DNA of 38,531 nt from Methyloprofundus sp. (GTDB lineage: Bacteria > Pseudomonadota > Gammaproteobacteria > Methylococcales > Methylomonadaceae): the NCBI GenBank assembly GCA_013138595.1, contig WTCM01000195.1:1-38531 (forward strand). The letters run 5' to 3'. A program made the translations under genes and the position numbers. The notes beneath the pieces were generated by a model. The model was not told the origin of the DNA and did not search any database. It saw only the letters and a program-made list of their open reading frames with translations. Numbering within the stretch: position 1 is the stretch's first letter; every line of letters begins with the position of its first letter. Positions 1 through 9,785 of the stretch are shown in pieces.

Positions 1-91
1 CCAAATGTTCAGACAAGTTGGTACATGTATAATTAATCGGCGTACAAACGAGATATTCTATGTATTTTTGTTTTGTTATCATGGGGTATAA

Positions 92-355
92 AATACACCC
101 AAATGCTCAATTTGCGAAAGTCCTATATCTATTGGTGGCAATTATGATAATGGCGTATGGCTAGCACAAGCTGAAGCGTCTTACACCCATACTGATACCC
201 GCTCATTCCCTTCTCAAACCAGTGCCTACTTAAGTGTAGGGAGACGAATCTCAACGGTAACGCTGTATACTTTATATGGTATTTCTCATAGCTTAGAAGA
301 CCATTTAGATATTCCAGACCCTATCGTACCTCTCCCTGCATTAAAAGAATTATAG
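92..355 (+). pseudogene. Decayed outer-membrane protein (porin-like) C-terminal fragment
   Basis: An open frame without any in-frame ATG runs from 92 to a TAG at 353-355. From 134 on it encodes GGNYDNGVWLAQAEASYTHT and continues with a segment containing SAYLSVGRRISTVTLYTLYG. The alternating polar and aromatic pattern is typical of outer-membrane beta strands. The likely continuation of the upstream strand (MLNLRKSYI, from the ATG at 103) lies in another frame and is separated by a shift near 125-133. No start, signal peptide or barrel N-terminus is visible, so this looks like the remnant of a porin-like gene. The family assignment is by style only. Confidence 0.45.
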
Positions 356-424
356 AACATACTAGACTACGCGATAAATCAAGAGTGTGACCTTATTTTA
401 AAATAAGTATGCGCTATAACGATA

Positions 425-650
425 AAACGTAGAGACGGGGTGAATACCAATCCCAATAATTAATGACTTTAACAGCATCACTTCCGAAGTCTTATCCAAG
501 CTAGCGTCACTGCCATTAAGTTAAGGAAAAAACATAGGATGTGCTGAGGCACGAAGCGCATCTTTTAGGCACTCGATGCGCTTCGTGCCTCAGCACATCC
601 TATATAAAAGTTTCTGAGCTGGGCGAAATTCACCCCGTCCATTACGTTTA
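425..650. repeat. Outer inverted repeat pair enclosing a palindrome
   Basis: The 12-base word GACGGGGTGAAT at 434-445 is matched by its exact reverse complement ATTCACCCCGTC at 628-639. The similarity extends outward on both sides with a few mismatches (an AAACGTA-like stretch near 425-431 and its complement near 643-650). The arms are about 180 bp apart and enclose the perfect palindrome at 534-603. The nesting suggests a small non-autonomous mobile element or its remains. No transposase is visible. The rest of 356-533 holds nothing recognisable apart from a 16-base AT palindrome at 392-407. Confidence 0.5.
534..603. repeat. Perfect 29-bp inverted repeat (REP/MITE-like hairpin)
   Basis: Left arm 534-562 and right arm 575-603 are exact reverse complements over 29 bases, separated by a 12-base loop (563-574). 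The core word is GCTGAGGCACGAAGCGCAT. It lies downstream of the SulP gene's 3' end, in intergenic DNA. Perfect arms of this length indicate either recent insertion or selection on the hairpin. There is no T tract, so it is not a classic intrinsic terminator, though it could still block transcription. Confidence 0.8.
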
Positions 651-767
651 ATTCAGCATGCTTTACGTTTAAGTGTGTAAAACGAGGCGTATGCCCCGTC
701 TCGCTGAGAAGTGTAGCCCAAAAATAACGTAGCTCCCAAAAAAACGCCACTATTTACCAATAGAAAA

Positions 768-2480
768 CTAACCCTGACGCGGCGAAAGATGCTCCCAAGC
801 AAAACTCTCTTTTTTAACCACGTCTTTAAATGCTTCGCCTGTCTCTAGCGCTTTAATGCACGAGGTAAAATCTTGGTACAAATGCTGCTCAGCGACCATA
901 CCTGGAATCAAACCCATTCTACCCAACATATCTTTTGGCTGATTTTGCAAGCCGACCATCAACACTAAGACTTTCTTTTCTTGTAAAGCCATCACCGCAT
1001 CTTCAATCGCATACATACCTGACTGGTCAATATAAGGCACTTTATTCATACGCATAATCACCACATCTACTTCAGGCAAAGCGCGGGTCATTTCTTGAAA
1101 TTTAGAGGTAAAGCCAAAGAAAATAGGCCCATCAAAATGCTTGATATAAACTTTTTGTAAAATATCATCACTCACTTCTGCTTCATCCATCCATGCCACT
1201 TCGCGCACGTGCTCGTCCACAGAACCAATAGAAGATTTATCTTCCACTAAATCGCTCATTTTCTTCATAAATAACATAGAGGCCAGCACCATACCCACTG
1301 CAACCGCCTGCAATAAATCAACAAATACCGTCATTGTTAATACAATTAACATCACCACAGCATCTGTTTTAGGCACACACATCAAATGCTTAAGCCCTTT
1401 ATAATCAATAATACCAATACCGACTGTAATTAAAATCCCTGCTAAAACTGGCAAGGGGATTAAACTGGCATAAGTCCCTGCCCCAATTAAGACGAAAAGC
1501 AAAGCAAGCCCATGAATCACACCTGATATTTTGGTTTTACCACCAGAATTAATATTCACCACCGTTCGCATTGTCGCTCCTGCCCCTGGAATCCCACCAA
1601 TCACTGCTGTTGCCATATTACCCAAGCCTTGACCAATTAATTCTTTATTACTGTTATGCTGAGTTTTGGTCATATTGTCAGCAACGATTGAGGTCAATAA
1701 AGAATCAATCGTACCTAAGGCGGCCAAGGTAATGGCAGGAATAATAATCAACATAGGGTCACGCATATCAATATGCCCTAAAGCATCAAAATGCAAAGCT
1801 GGCAGACCTTCTGGAATATTTCCAATAATCTCGACATGCAAGCCCATAAAAGTAGAGACTGCCGTTAATACAACCAAAGCGACTAAAGCACTGGGAACCA
1901 ACCGAGTCACTAAAGGAAAAAGATAAATCGTTGCCATCGTAGCTAAGGCAAGCAGAATCGCTTCTGGATTTGCTAACGGTAAAGCATGCGGCAACTCACT
2001 AAAAATATCTAAAATCTTTTTCGGTGAACTCTCCCCTAAAAAGGGGAAAATTTGCAATAGGATAATAATCACCCCAATCCCATTCATAAAGCCTGAGACC
2101 ACGGGATAAGGCATATAACGAATATACTGCCCTACTTTTAAAAGACCTAAGATAATTTGCACCAAGCCAGCTAGTAAAAAAATGGCAATAATCGTACCTA
2201 AAGCAGCGTCTAAACTTCCGTGTAATTCAATTTCTTTAGCAATGACAACAGCAGAAACGACGGTCATCGGTCCTGTAGGTCCGCTAATTTGAGTATTTGT
2301 TCCCCCAAACCAAGCAGCAAAAATACCCAACGCAATCGCACCATATATGCCTGCAATCGCGCCCATGCCTGACTGTACGCCAAAAGCCAGCGCCAATGGC
2401 AAGGCAACAACCCCAGCCGTGAGACCCCCAAAAAAATCACCACGTAAATTAGACGTGTCTACTCCATTATTCTCACTCAT
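768..2480 (-). CDS. SulP family inorganic anion transporter
   Basis: A 570-residue inner-membrane secondary transporter of the SulP/SLC26 family, which move sulfate, bicarbonate or dicarboxylates. The N-terminal part carries the family's first helices (GGLTAGVVALPLALAFGVQS) and the substrate-site region FGGTNTQISGPTGPMTVV. About ten further hydrophobic helices follow, up to about residue 410. A cytoplasmic STAS domain occupies roughly residues 440-545, with IDQSG at the position of the conserved STAS loop. Length and domain order are normal for the family. It is separated from parE by 166 bp, so it may have its own promoter. The substrate cannot be told from sequence; no carbonic anhydrase or sulfur gene is adjacent to hint at one. 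Confidence 0.9.
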   Translation of the reverse strand: MSENNGVDTSNLRGDFFGGLTAGVVALPLALAFGVQSGMGAIAGIYGAIALGIFAAWFGGTNTQISGPTGPMTVVSAVVIAKEIELHGSLDAALGTIIAIFLLAGLVQIILGLLKVGQYIRYMPYPVVSGFMNGIGVIIILLQIFPFLGESSPKKILDIFSELPHALPLANPEAILLALATMATIYLFPLVTRLVPSALVALVVLTAVSTFMGLHVEIIGNIPEGLPALHFDALGHIDMRDPMLIIIPAITLAALGTIDSLLTSIVADNMTKTQHNSNKELIGQGLGNMATAVIGGIPGAGATMRTVVNINSGGKTKISGVIHGLALLFVLIGAGTYASLIPLPVLAGILITVGIGIIDYKGLKHLMCVPKTDAVVMLIVLTMTVFVDLLQAVAVGMVLASMLFMKKMSDLVEDKSSIGSVDEHVREVAWMDEAEVSDDILQKVYIKHFDGPIFFGFTSKFQEMTRALPEVDVVIMRMNKVPYIDQSGMYAIEDAVMALQEKKVLVLMVGLQNQPKDMLGRMGLIPGMVAEQHLYQDFTSCIKALETGEAFKDVVKKESFAWEHLSPRQG

Positions 2481-2646
2481 TCACTATGCCTATCAAAGTC
2501 AACATAAAGGACTTCACCGATAACAAAAGTGACTTAGGAGCGAAAATTCAATAATACCCGCTCCTTATTGTTACACCTATCACGGTAGCCCTATTCAAAT
2601 TACTAGGAATTTTACTCTAAATTAAAAACAAGTTTTATCCTAATCA

Positions 2647-4539
<1,893 letters not shown>

Positions 4540-4545
4540 CTAGTT

Positions 4546-4574
4546 AATTACTCGGATGTTTTTTCATATATAAT
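4546..4574 (+). promoter_or_regulatory. Candidate promoter for xseB-ispA in the parE-xseB spacer
   Basis: A perfect TATAAT at 4569-4574 lies 43 bp before the xseB ATG. The hexamer 17 bp upstream (4546-4551, AATTAC) is a poor -35, so recognition would rest mainly on the -10. The 81-bp spacer must also hold the parE promoter on the opposite strand. Confidence 0.35.
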
Positions 4575-4617
4575 AGGCGAATTAAACTATCCTATCATTA
4601 AAATTATTTTAATCGAC

Positions 4618-4851
4618 ATGCCAAGAAAGAAAAGTAGTACCTTATTTGAAGATTCACTCCAAGGTTTAGAAGACATTGTGGAACAATTAGAGCAAGGCGA
4701 TATTTCTTTAGAGGACTCATTAAAATCATTTGAGCAAGGGGTAAAACTTACCCAAACTTGCCAAAAAGCGTTGCAAGACGCTGAACAGAAAGTACAAATT
4801 TTATTAGCAAAAAATGGTCAACAATCTTTGGAGCCCTTTGACGATGAGTAA
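4618..4851 (+). CDS. xseB: Exodeoxyribonuclease VII small subunit
   Basis: Small subunit of the exonuclease VII complex (with XseA), which degrades single-stranded DNA into short oligonucleotides. The 77 residues carry the family signature FEDSLQGLEDIVEQLEQGDI followed by SLEDSLKSFEQGVKLTQTCQ, a two-helix coiled coil. Its stop codon overlaps the start of ispA by 8 bp (ATGAGTAA), implying translational coupling. The xseB-ispA order is conserved in many gammaproteobacteria; the usual third gene, dxs, is absent here. Confidence 0.96.
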   Translation: MPRKKSSTLFEDSLQGLEDIVEQLEQGDISLEDSLKSFEQGVKLTQTCQKALQDAEQKVQILLAKNGQQSLEPFDDE

Positions 4852-5740
4852 CGCCTTAAAAGAATATTTAGTCAGTAGCCAAGAACGCGTAGAAAAAGCA
4901 CTGGAAGCACGCTTACCCTCAAATACAATCTTACCCAAAAGATTGCACGAGGCAATGCGTTACAGCACCCTTGATGGCGGTAAACGTATGCGCCCTATGC
5001 TCGCTTATGCAGCAGGTCAGGCACTAGGGATTGCCCCTGAAGTATTAGACGGCCCTGCTTGTGCGGTAGAAATGATTCATGTGTATTCTTTAATCCATGA
5101 TGATTTACCCGCAATGGATGACGATGATTTACGTCGCGGTAAAGCGACTTCACATGTCGCTTATGACGAAGCAACCGCAATTTTAGCAGGCGATGCCTTA
5201 CAAGCTTTAGCTTTTCAAACATTGGCACAAGACCCCACCATGACTGCGAGCGCAGAAGCGCGTATGCAAATGGTGATTGCTTTAGCAAAAGCTAGTGGTT
5301 CACAAGGCATGGTCGGTGGACAAGCAATTGATTTAGAGTCAGTGGGTAAAAAACTAACACTGCCTGAATTAGAAAATATGCATATCCATAAAACAGGTGC
5401 ATTGATTCGTGTCAGTTTACAATTAGCGGCTTTATCAAAGCCTGATTTAGATCCACAACTGGGTGCTAAATTAGATCATTACGCTAAATGCATTGGGCTA
5501 TCGTTCCAAGTTAAAGATGATATTTTAGACGAAGAAAGTGATACTGCGACCTTAGGTAAAACTCAAGGTAAAGATCAAGATAATGATAAACCGACTTACC
5601 CTGCTTTATTAGGTTTATCGGGTGCAAAAGAAAAAGCGTTGAACTTACATGAACAAGCGGTGATTAGTTTAGAGGATTTTGGTCCTGAAGCGGATTTATT
5701 ACGTGATTTGTCTTTGTATATTATTCAGCGGGATCATTAA
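4844..5740 (+). CDS. ispA: Polyprenyl (farnesyl) diphosphate synthase
   Basis: Condenses isopentenyl diphosphate with dimethylallyl/geranyl diphosphate to make farnesyl diphosphate for quinones and undecaprenyl carriers. The first aspartate-rich motif DDLPAMDDDDLRRGK is at about residues 86-100 and the second, DDILDEESD, near residue 225. The chosen start is the ATG at 4844, which overlaps the xseB stop and gives MSNALKEYLV and 298 residues, the usual IspA length. An upstream ATG at 4814 would add 10 residues inside xseB and is less likely. The residues just before the first motif (YSLIHDD) are those of typical FPP synthases. Confidence 0.95.
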   Translation: MSNALKEYLVSSQERVEKALEARLPSNTILPKRLHEAMRYSTLDGGKRMRPMLAYAAGQALGIAPEVLDGPACAVEMIHVYSLIHDDLPAMDDDDLRRGKATSHVAYDEATAILAGDALQALAFQTLAQDPTMTASAEARMQMVIALAKASGSQGMVGGQAIDLESVGKKLTLPELENMHIHKTGALIRVSLQLAALSKPDLDPQLGAKLDHYAKCIGLSFQVKDDILDEESDTATLGKTQGKDQDNDKPTYPALLGLSGAKEKALNLHEQAVISLEDFGPEADLLRDLSLYIIQRDH

Positions 5741-5750
5741 AAGTCCTGTG

Positions 5751-5786
5751 TATGTTGGGCTGCCATCATTTTGGCAACCCAACATA
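5751..5786. terminator. Hairpin between convergent ispA and antitoxin gene
   Basis: TATGTTGGG at 5751-5759 pairs with CCCAACATA at 5778-5786, and TGCCA (5761-5765) with TGGCA (5772-5776), leaving a 6-base loop. It lies between two convergent genes and could act in both directions. There is no long T run on either side, so the strength of termination is uncertain. Confidence 0.6.
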
Positions 5787-5788
5787 GC

Positions 5789-6100
5789 TTAATGACCCAC
5801 TAATTCATTCACCATATCGGGGTGGTTTTCCAATATTTTAAATAAGCATAAAACCCCGCCAGATGGAGAAAAACGCCCTTGCTCCCAGTCGCGTAACGTA
5901 GCTACTGGGGTATTTATATATTGCGCGAAAACCTGTTGAGATAAGCCTGTTTTTTTGCGTACAGCCCTTACTAATATCTGCTCTTTAGTATGTTCTCGAC
6001 CAACGATTCCTTGTTGCATTTCTGTGAGGCTTGCTTTTAAATCAGCTAACTCAACACCTGCATCATTTTCAATCGCTAATGCGATTTTATCTATATTCAT
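5789..6100 (-). CDS. HTH (XRE/NadS-type) antitoxin
   Basis: DNA-binding antitoxin of the toxin-first type II class (HigA/NadS style). The 103 residues have an acidic N-terminal half and a helix-turn-helix at about 51-76 (TGLSQQVFAQYINTPVATLR) ending in DWEQGR, the usual last helix of this family. The gene follows the toxin remnant at 6160-6458 by 59 bp on the same strand. It would normally neutralise the toxin and repress the operon through the palindrome near 6500. The antitoxin frame itself is intact. It could also be read as a plain XRE regulator, but its partner gene makes the antitoxin call much more likely. Confidence 0.85.
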   Translation of the reverse strand: MNIDKIALAIENDAGVELADLKASLTEMQQGIVGREHTKEQILVRAVRKKTGLSQQVFAQYINTPVATLRDWEQGRFSPSGGVLCLFKILENHPDMVNELVGH

Positions 6101-6159
6101 AATATTTTATTCTTAATTATCTAGTTCCCTTACCAAACAAGGTAGGTTAGATATTTCAT

Positions 6160-6458
6160 CTAATAGCCCTTTTTCTTAATATCTTTAAGAGACATATTCT
6201 CAATCTTAGTTTTTTCGTAGATAGCAATTAAGTAAATCACTTCTTGTTCGGCTAAATTACAATAAATCACCCGAAGTCCCCCCGTTTCCCTTTGCCTTTA
6301 ACCCGATAGCGCACTTTTCTTGCTCCCTCTGAATCAGGTATTACAATACCCGCAAGGGGATTTACTACGATCCAATCAATGAATTCATGAAGCTCTTCTT
6401 CGGATAAGATTTTATCTGCTTGCTTTGTAAATGTGGGGGTTTCAATTGCTGTATACAT
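6160..6458 (-). pseudogene. RelE/HigB-type toxin broken by a frameshift in a G run
   Basis: The frame from the ATG at 6458 reads MYTAIETPTFTKQADKILSE and reaches KGKGKRGDFG before a stop at 6267. The normal family motif would be KRGGLRVIYC. Reading one base over after the six-G run (C tract 6278-6283 on the plus strand) restores GLRVIYCNLAEQEVIYLIAI and then YEKTKIENMSLKDIKKKGY, with a stop at 6160-6162. One G is therefore missing. The restored product would be about 99 residues, the usual size for this toxin family (ribosome-dependent mRNA interferase). The allele may be a fixed mutation, a slippage variant or a sequencing error. Confidence 0.85.
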
Positions 6459-6490
6459 TGATTAATATAAGTGTAAGTTTACTGCCACCC

Positions 6491-6518
6491 ATTATACGGG
6501 ATGCCCGTATAAAAACAA
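6491..6518 (-). promoter_or_regulatory. Toxin-antitoxin promoter with palindromic operator
   Basis: On the minus strand TTGTTT (6518-6513), a 16-bp spacer and a perfect TATAAT (6496-6491) form a sigma-70 promoter about 33 bp upstream of the toxin ATG. The spacer and -10 are covered by a perfect palindrome with 9-bp arms, TTATACGGG (6492-6500) and CCCGTATAA (6504-6512). An operator overlapping the promoter fits autorepression by the HTH antitoxin. Confidence 0.75.
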
Positions 6519-6565
6519 ATAAATCAATGCTACGTCAGTTTATATAGTATGTCAGTTGACTCTAG

Positions 6566-7681
6566 CTAAGAACAAGACGCATTATAGCTATAGGTACTTT
6601 CATCTACGCTACACGTCGCGCAACAACTTTCACAGCCTTCATTACCCTCATCAAAGCCCACACCCCAATATTGGTTTCCTGTTTTAGCGCCTAAGCAAAT
6701 TTGCTCTCCCACAATGCAGCTTAAACTGTTAGTATCCACTCGGTCGTACCCTGAAGTCGTATAATCGCCCCAGTAAGATTCATTATTATCACTGCGATTC
6801 CAAAACTTATATTCGATAGTGTAACCATCATTACATTGGTCACTGACTTCCCATGTCATCACGCTTTCAGTGCCTGCGCCTAAATCTGTGCCTGTAGTCG
6901 TACCGCCATATTGTTCAATACAGCCGCCCGCGCATAAGATTTCATTTGCTTCTTCTAAGGTAGCAAAATAATTCCAGTCAGCAATATAATACCAAATCTC
7001 AGGATCATTCATACTAATCGCAACAGCACCTACTGCAGAATCATAAAAACGAAAATAATACTCATCACCTGACTCGCTAACTTCCGTATTAGCGATTGGA
7101 TAAAGATAAGCTGGGTAAGCATTCTCTATCTCATCAAAAATAATTTCTATTTTATCTCGATTAGATAAAGTATCTACTCCGCCCCCACCGCTACCTTGTT
7201 GCACATTACTAGTTTCACCATCCCAAGCCACAAAAAACCCCGAAACATAGCCTGTTTTCCATATCGCAACCGCACTCGCTCTATCTAAACAATCTAGTTT
7301 TTCAGTGCCTTTAAAACTACAGAGTGTACTATTCCAATTGGGAGATCCCGTTGTATTATAGCCATAGCCTGAATTTGCCTCGGGTATAACAGGCGATAAA
7401 TACACATAGCCCAGCCCACCGTCACTGCTTTTCACTTCTAGCCATATTGTTGTCGATGAGGGTAAACGACAATTGCTAGCTCCTGCCCATTGATAAGAGC
7501 CTGATACAGTAGGCTCTCCCATCAAGCTATCTAATTTCCATTTAACACTAATAGAGCTTGCTGTACACTGCCCAATAGGTACATTATATTTGACTAAGCT
7601 ACCGCTTCCAGGCCCTGCCGCAAATGAAACTGGAGACAGCGTTAATAAACACAACGCCATTAATAAACTAAAATTTTTCAT
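6566..7681 (-). CDS. Secreted cysteine-rich protein of unknown function
   Basis: No function recognised. The 371 residues begin with a clear Sec signal peptide (MKNFSLLMALCLLTLSPVSF, cleavage near residue 21). The mature part holds 14 cysteines, is rich in Gly, Ser, Tyr and Trp, and has few basic residues, as expected of an exported disulfide-bonded protein. A Gly-rich linker (GSGGGGVD) near residue 170 divides two halves. The C-terminal 90 residues are the most cysteine-dense, with CESCCATC followed by YSYNASC at the very end, and look like a separate domain. The gene stands alone on the minus strand, divergent from 7718-8275. Adhesin, substrate-binding or envelope roles are all possible. 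Confidence 0.7.
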   Translation of the reverse strand: MKNFSLLMALCLLTLSPVSFAAGPGSGSLVKYNVPIGQCTASSISVKWKLDSLMGEPTVSGSYQWAGASNCRLPSSTTIWLEVKSSDGGLGYVYLSPVIPEANSGYGYNTTGSPNWNSTLCSFKGTEKLDCLDRASAVAIWKTGYVSGFFVAWDGETSNVQQGSGGGGVDTLSNRDKIEIIFDEIENAYPAYLYPIANTEVSESGDEYYFRFYDSAVGAVAISMNDPEIWYYIADWNYFATLEEANEILCAGGCIEQYGGTTTGTDLGAGTESVMTWEVSDQCNDGYTIEYKFWNRSDNNESYWGDYTTSGYDRVDTNSLSCIVGEQICLGAKTGNQYWGVGFDEGNEGCESCCATCSVDESTYSYNASCS

Positions 7682-7717
7682 AAGCTACTCACCCTTATAA
7701 TTGAATATTAATACTAA

Positions 7718-8275
7718 ATGCACACTAAATACAGCTCACTCACCATGAATATAATCGTCAGCAATGATAGCGTTAGCGTCTCTTATAACAAGGAATTTAT
7801 GCTACCTATCATGATTTTTATGCCTTCACTCTTTGCTATGATTTTATATCAATATACACCCCCCAATTTATTTAAATGGGTATTAGTGATTTTTTTTATC
7901 GCTTCACTATCAGGTTTAATCGCACACTTAACATGCTTTATGAAAGGGAAAGATGTCTTTCTCTGGAAAGTAGACCGTTTTGGTTTTTATTTTCAAGCAC
8001 AACGCACCCACCTGCTCTCACTAAAACCACCCATTCCACACCCTTGGTCAAAAGTAGCCAAAGTACTCTATGTGAAAAAATACATCACACTAGACCATGA
8101 AATGGATTCTGTCAGCCTTAAAAATATCATTATTATTGTAAATAAACATACAGCTCAGACAAAAATATTAGACACCTTATCTCCTAAAATCAGTTTTGAC
8201 CTATTTAAAGTCATGCAAGCACTCTCACCAAATAGTACAGCCTTCGAGTCCTTAGAAGAATATAACGACAGCTAA
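7718..8275 (+). CDS. Small inner-membrane protein of unknown function
   Basis: The 185 residues contain two adjacent hydrophobic stretches (LPIMIFMPSLFAMILYQY and LFKWVLVIFFIASLSGLIAH, about residues 29-70), then a soluble C-terminal domain of about 110 residues with mixed beta character. This resembles small two-helix membrane proteins with a PH-like cytoplasmic domain, but no specific family is recognised. The start could be the ATG at 7718 or the one at 7745 (MNIIVSND); neither has a strong ribosome binding site. It ends tail-to-tail with metZ, the two stop codons sharing the bases CTAA at 8272-8275. Confidence 0.65.
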   Translation: MHTKYSSLTMNIIVSNDSVSVSYNKEFMLPIMIFMPSLFAMILYQYTPPNLFKWVLVIFFIASLSGLIAHLTCFMKGKDVFLWKVDRFGFYFQAQRTHLLSLKPPIPHPWSKVAKVLYVKKYITLDHEMDSVSLKNIIIIVNKHTAQTKILDTLSPKISFDLFKVMQALSPNSTAFESLEEYNDS

Positions 8276-9468
8276 GGATCACGTCGATCCAGTCCTCGCA
8301 ATAAATCTGCTTTAATATCGTCAATATTTTCTAACCCCACTGACACACGCACCAAACTATCTTTAATCCCTGCTTCTGCTCTTAATTCAGGTGTTAAACG
8401 CCCATGCGTAGTACTAGCAGGATGAGTAATCGTAGATTTTACATCGCCTAAATTAGCCGTAATGGATAACATTTTTGTCGCATCAATCAATGCCCAAGCG
8501 TGATCTTTCCCACCTTTCAATTCAAAACTCACCACCGCACCAAAATGACTTTGCTGCTGTTTAGCAAGTTCGTGTTGTGCATGAGATTTTAAACCTGGAT
8601 AATGTACTTTTTCGACAGCAGAATGTGCTTCTAACCAATGTGCTAATTCAAAGGCGCTATCACAATGTGCTTTCATCCTGATAGCCAAGGTTTCTAAGCC
8701 TGATAAAAAGATCCAAGCATTAAACGCGCTCATAGTCGCGCCACCTGTGCGTAAATACGGATAAATGGATTTTTCTATAATCTCATCACTAGCAATCACC
8801 GCGCCACCGATACAACGCCCCTGCCCGTCTATATATTTCGTCGCTGAATGCACCACAATATCCGCGCCTAAGCTCAAAGGCTTTTGCATAATTGGCGTAC
8901 AGAACACATTATCCACCACCAATAAGCAATCTTTTTGATGCGCAATATCAGCTAAAGCACGTATATCGACTAATTCCATTAAGGGGTTCGACGGCGTTTC
9001 TACAAATAAAAATTGAGTATTCGGCTGGATTGCCGCTTCCCATGCGTCTAAATTAGACAGCTCAACAAACGTGGTTTCTACACCAAATTTAGCAAAATAA
9101 TTTTGGAAAGTAATCACTGTATTACCAAACACACTACGCGAACAAACGACATGATCGCCTGCTTTCAATAGGCTCATACCCACCGCCATAATCGCCGCCA
9201 TTCCAGACGAAAAGGCAAGGCAACGCTCGCCCTCTTCCATTAAAGCAAGTCGATCTTGAAAAGTGCTGACAGTAGGATTAATAAAGCGTGAATAAATATT
9301 CCCAGGCTGCTGCCCTGTAAAACGCAATGCCGCATCTTCTGCGCTTTTAAAGACATAACTAGAAGTCATATAAATAGGCATACTATGCTCATCTTCATGG
9401 CTACGCGTATGCCCTGCTCTAATGGCTTGGGTTTCTATTGAATAGTCGTTAGGGTCGAAATCTGTCAT
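8272..9468 (-). CDS. metZ: O-succinylhomoserine sulfhydrylase
   Basis: PLP enzyme that makes homocysteine directly from O-succinylhomoserine and sulfide in methionine synthesis. The 398 residues have the Cys/Met metabolism fold: the cofactor-phosphate region SRFINPTVSTFQDRLALMEE, SSGMAAIMA, and the PLP lysine K211 in HSATKYIDGQGR. The sequence ETQAIRAGHTRS at the N-terminus and the GQGRCIGGAV segment are typical of MetZ rather than MetB or MetC. In pseudomonads metZ follows purF; here it lies about 11 kb away and on the other strand. A cystathionine-family alternative is possible but less likely. Confidence 0.9.
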   Translation of the reverse strand: MTDFDPNDYSIETQAIRAGHTRSHEDEHSMPIYMTSSYVFKSAEDAALRFTGQQPGNIYSRFINPTVSTFQDRLALMEEGERCLAFSSGMAAIMAVGMSLLKAGDHVVCSRSVFGNTVITFQNYFAKFGVETTFVELSNLDAWEAAIQPNTQFLFVETPSNPLMELVDIRALADIAHQKDCLLVVDNVFCTPIMQKPLSLGADIVVHSATKYIDGQGRCIGGAVIASDEIIEKSIYPYLRTGGATMSAFNAWIFLSGLETLAIRMKAHCDSAFELAHWLEAHSAVEKVHYPGLKSHAQHELAKQQQSHFGAVVSFELKGGKDHAWALIDATKMLSITANLGDVKSTITHPASTTHGRLTPELRAEAGIKDSLVRVSVGLENIDDIKADLLRGLDRRDP

Positions 9469-9554
9469 TGGGTTTATTTTTGTTATATTCTGCGCATTAA
9501 GTATTTACAAAGCTCTCTGTAAAACTCACTATAATGTGTCGTTGTACGGCATCG

Positions 9555-9714
9555 TAAGTACCTAGGGAAACACATTTAACTAATTTTACGTAGGATTTTT
9601 TTTCATATTCAAGGCGCATAAATAGGCGCATAGCTGGCTACGCAACTATTTATGCAACGCCGAAGATGAAAAAAAAGACAAGTAAAATGTTAAATGTGTT
9701 TGCTTAGGTACTTA
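9555..9714. repeat. 160-bp imperfect palindromic element
   Basis: The two halves of this intergenic stretch are imperfect inverted copies. TAAGTACCTAG at 9555 is mirrored by CTTAGGTACTTA ending at 9714. Further inside, CACATTTAAC and TTTTTTTTCAT are mirrored by GTTAAATGTG and ATGAAAAAAAA, and GCATAAATAG by CTATTTATGC. The centre is a second palindrome around 9622-9655. It fills most of the 317-bp gap between metZ and pncC. The size and ends suggest a MITE-like element; transcribed, it would form one long hairpin. Confidence 0.75.
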
Positions 9715-9785
9715 ATCAAGCCGCCTAGCGACGACAGTTAACCAGCTATTATCCTTAGCTTTAATCTTAAAAACAAGCAAAGCCC

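Noticed and set aside
392-407. CTTATTTT/AAAATAAG palindrome as a terminator
   Set aside because: All A/T stem without a loop; too weak to support.
565-750. 61-codon minus-strand frame
   Set aside because: It runs through the right arm of the palindrome and the inverted repeat at 628-650; its composition follows the repeats and no ribosome binding site is seen.
1666-1926. 86-codon plus-strand frame inside the SulP gene
   Set aside because: Antisense shadow of a strongly supported transporter gene.
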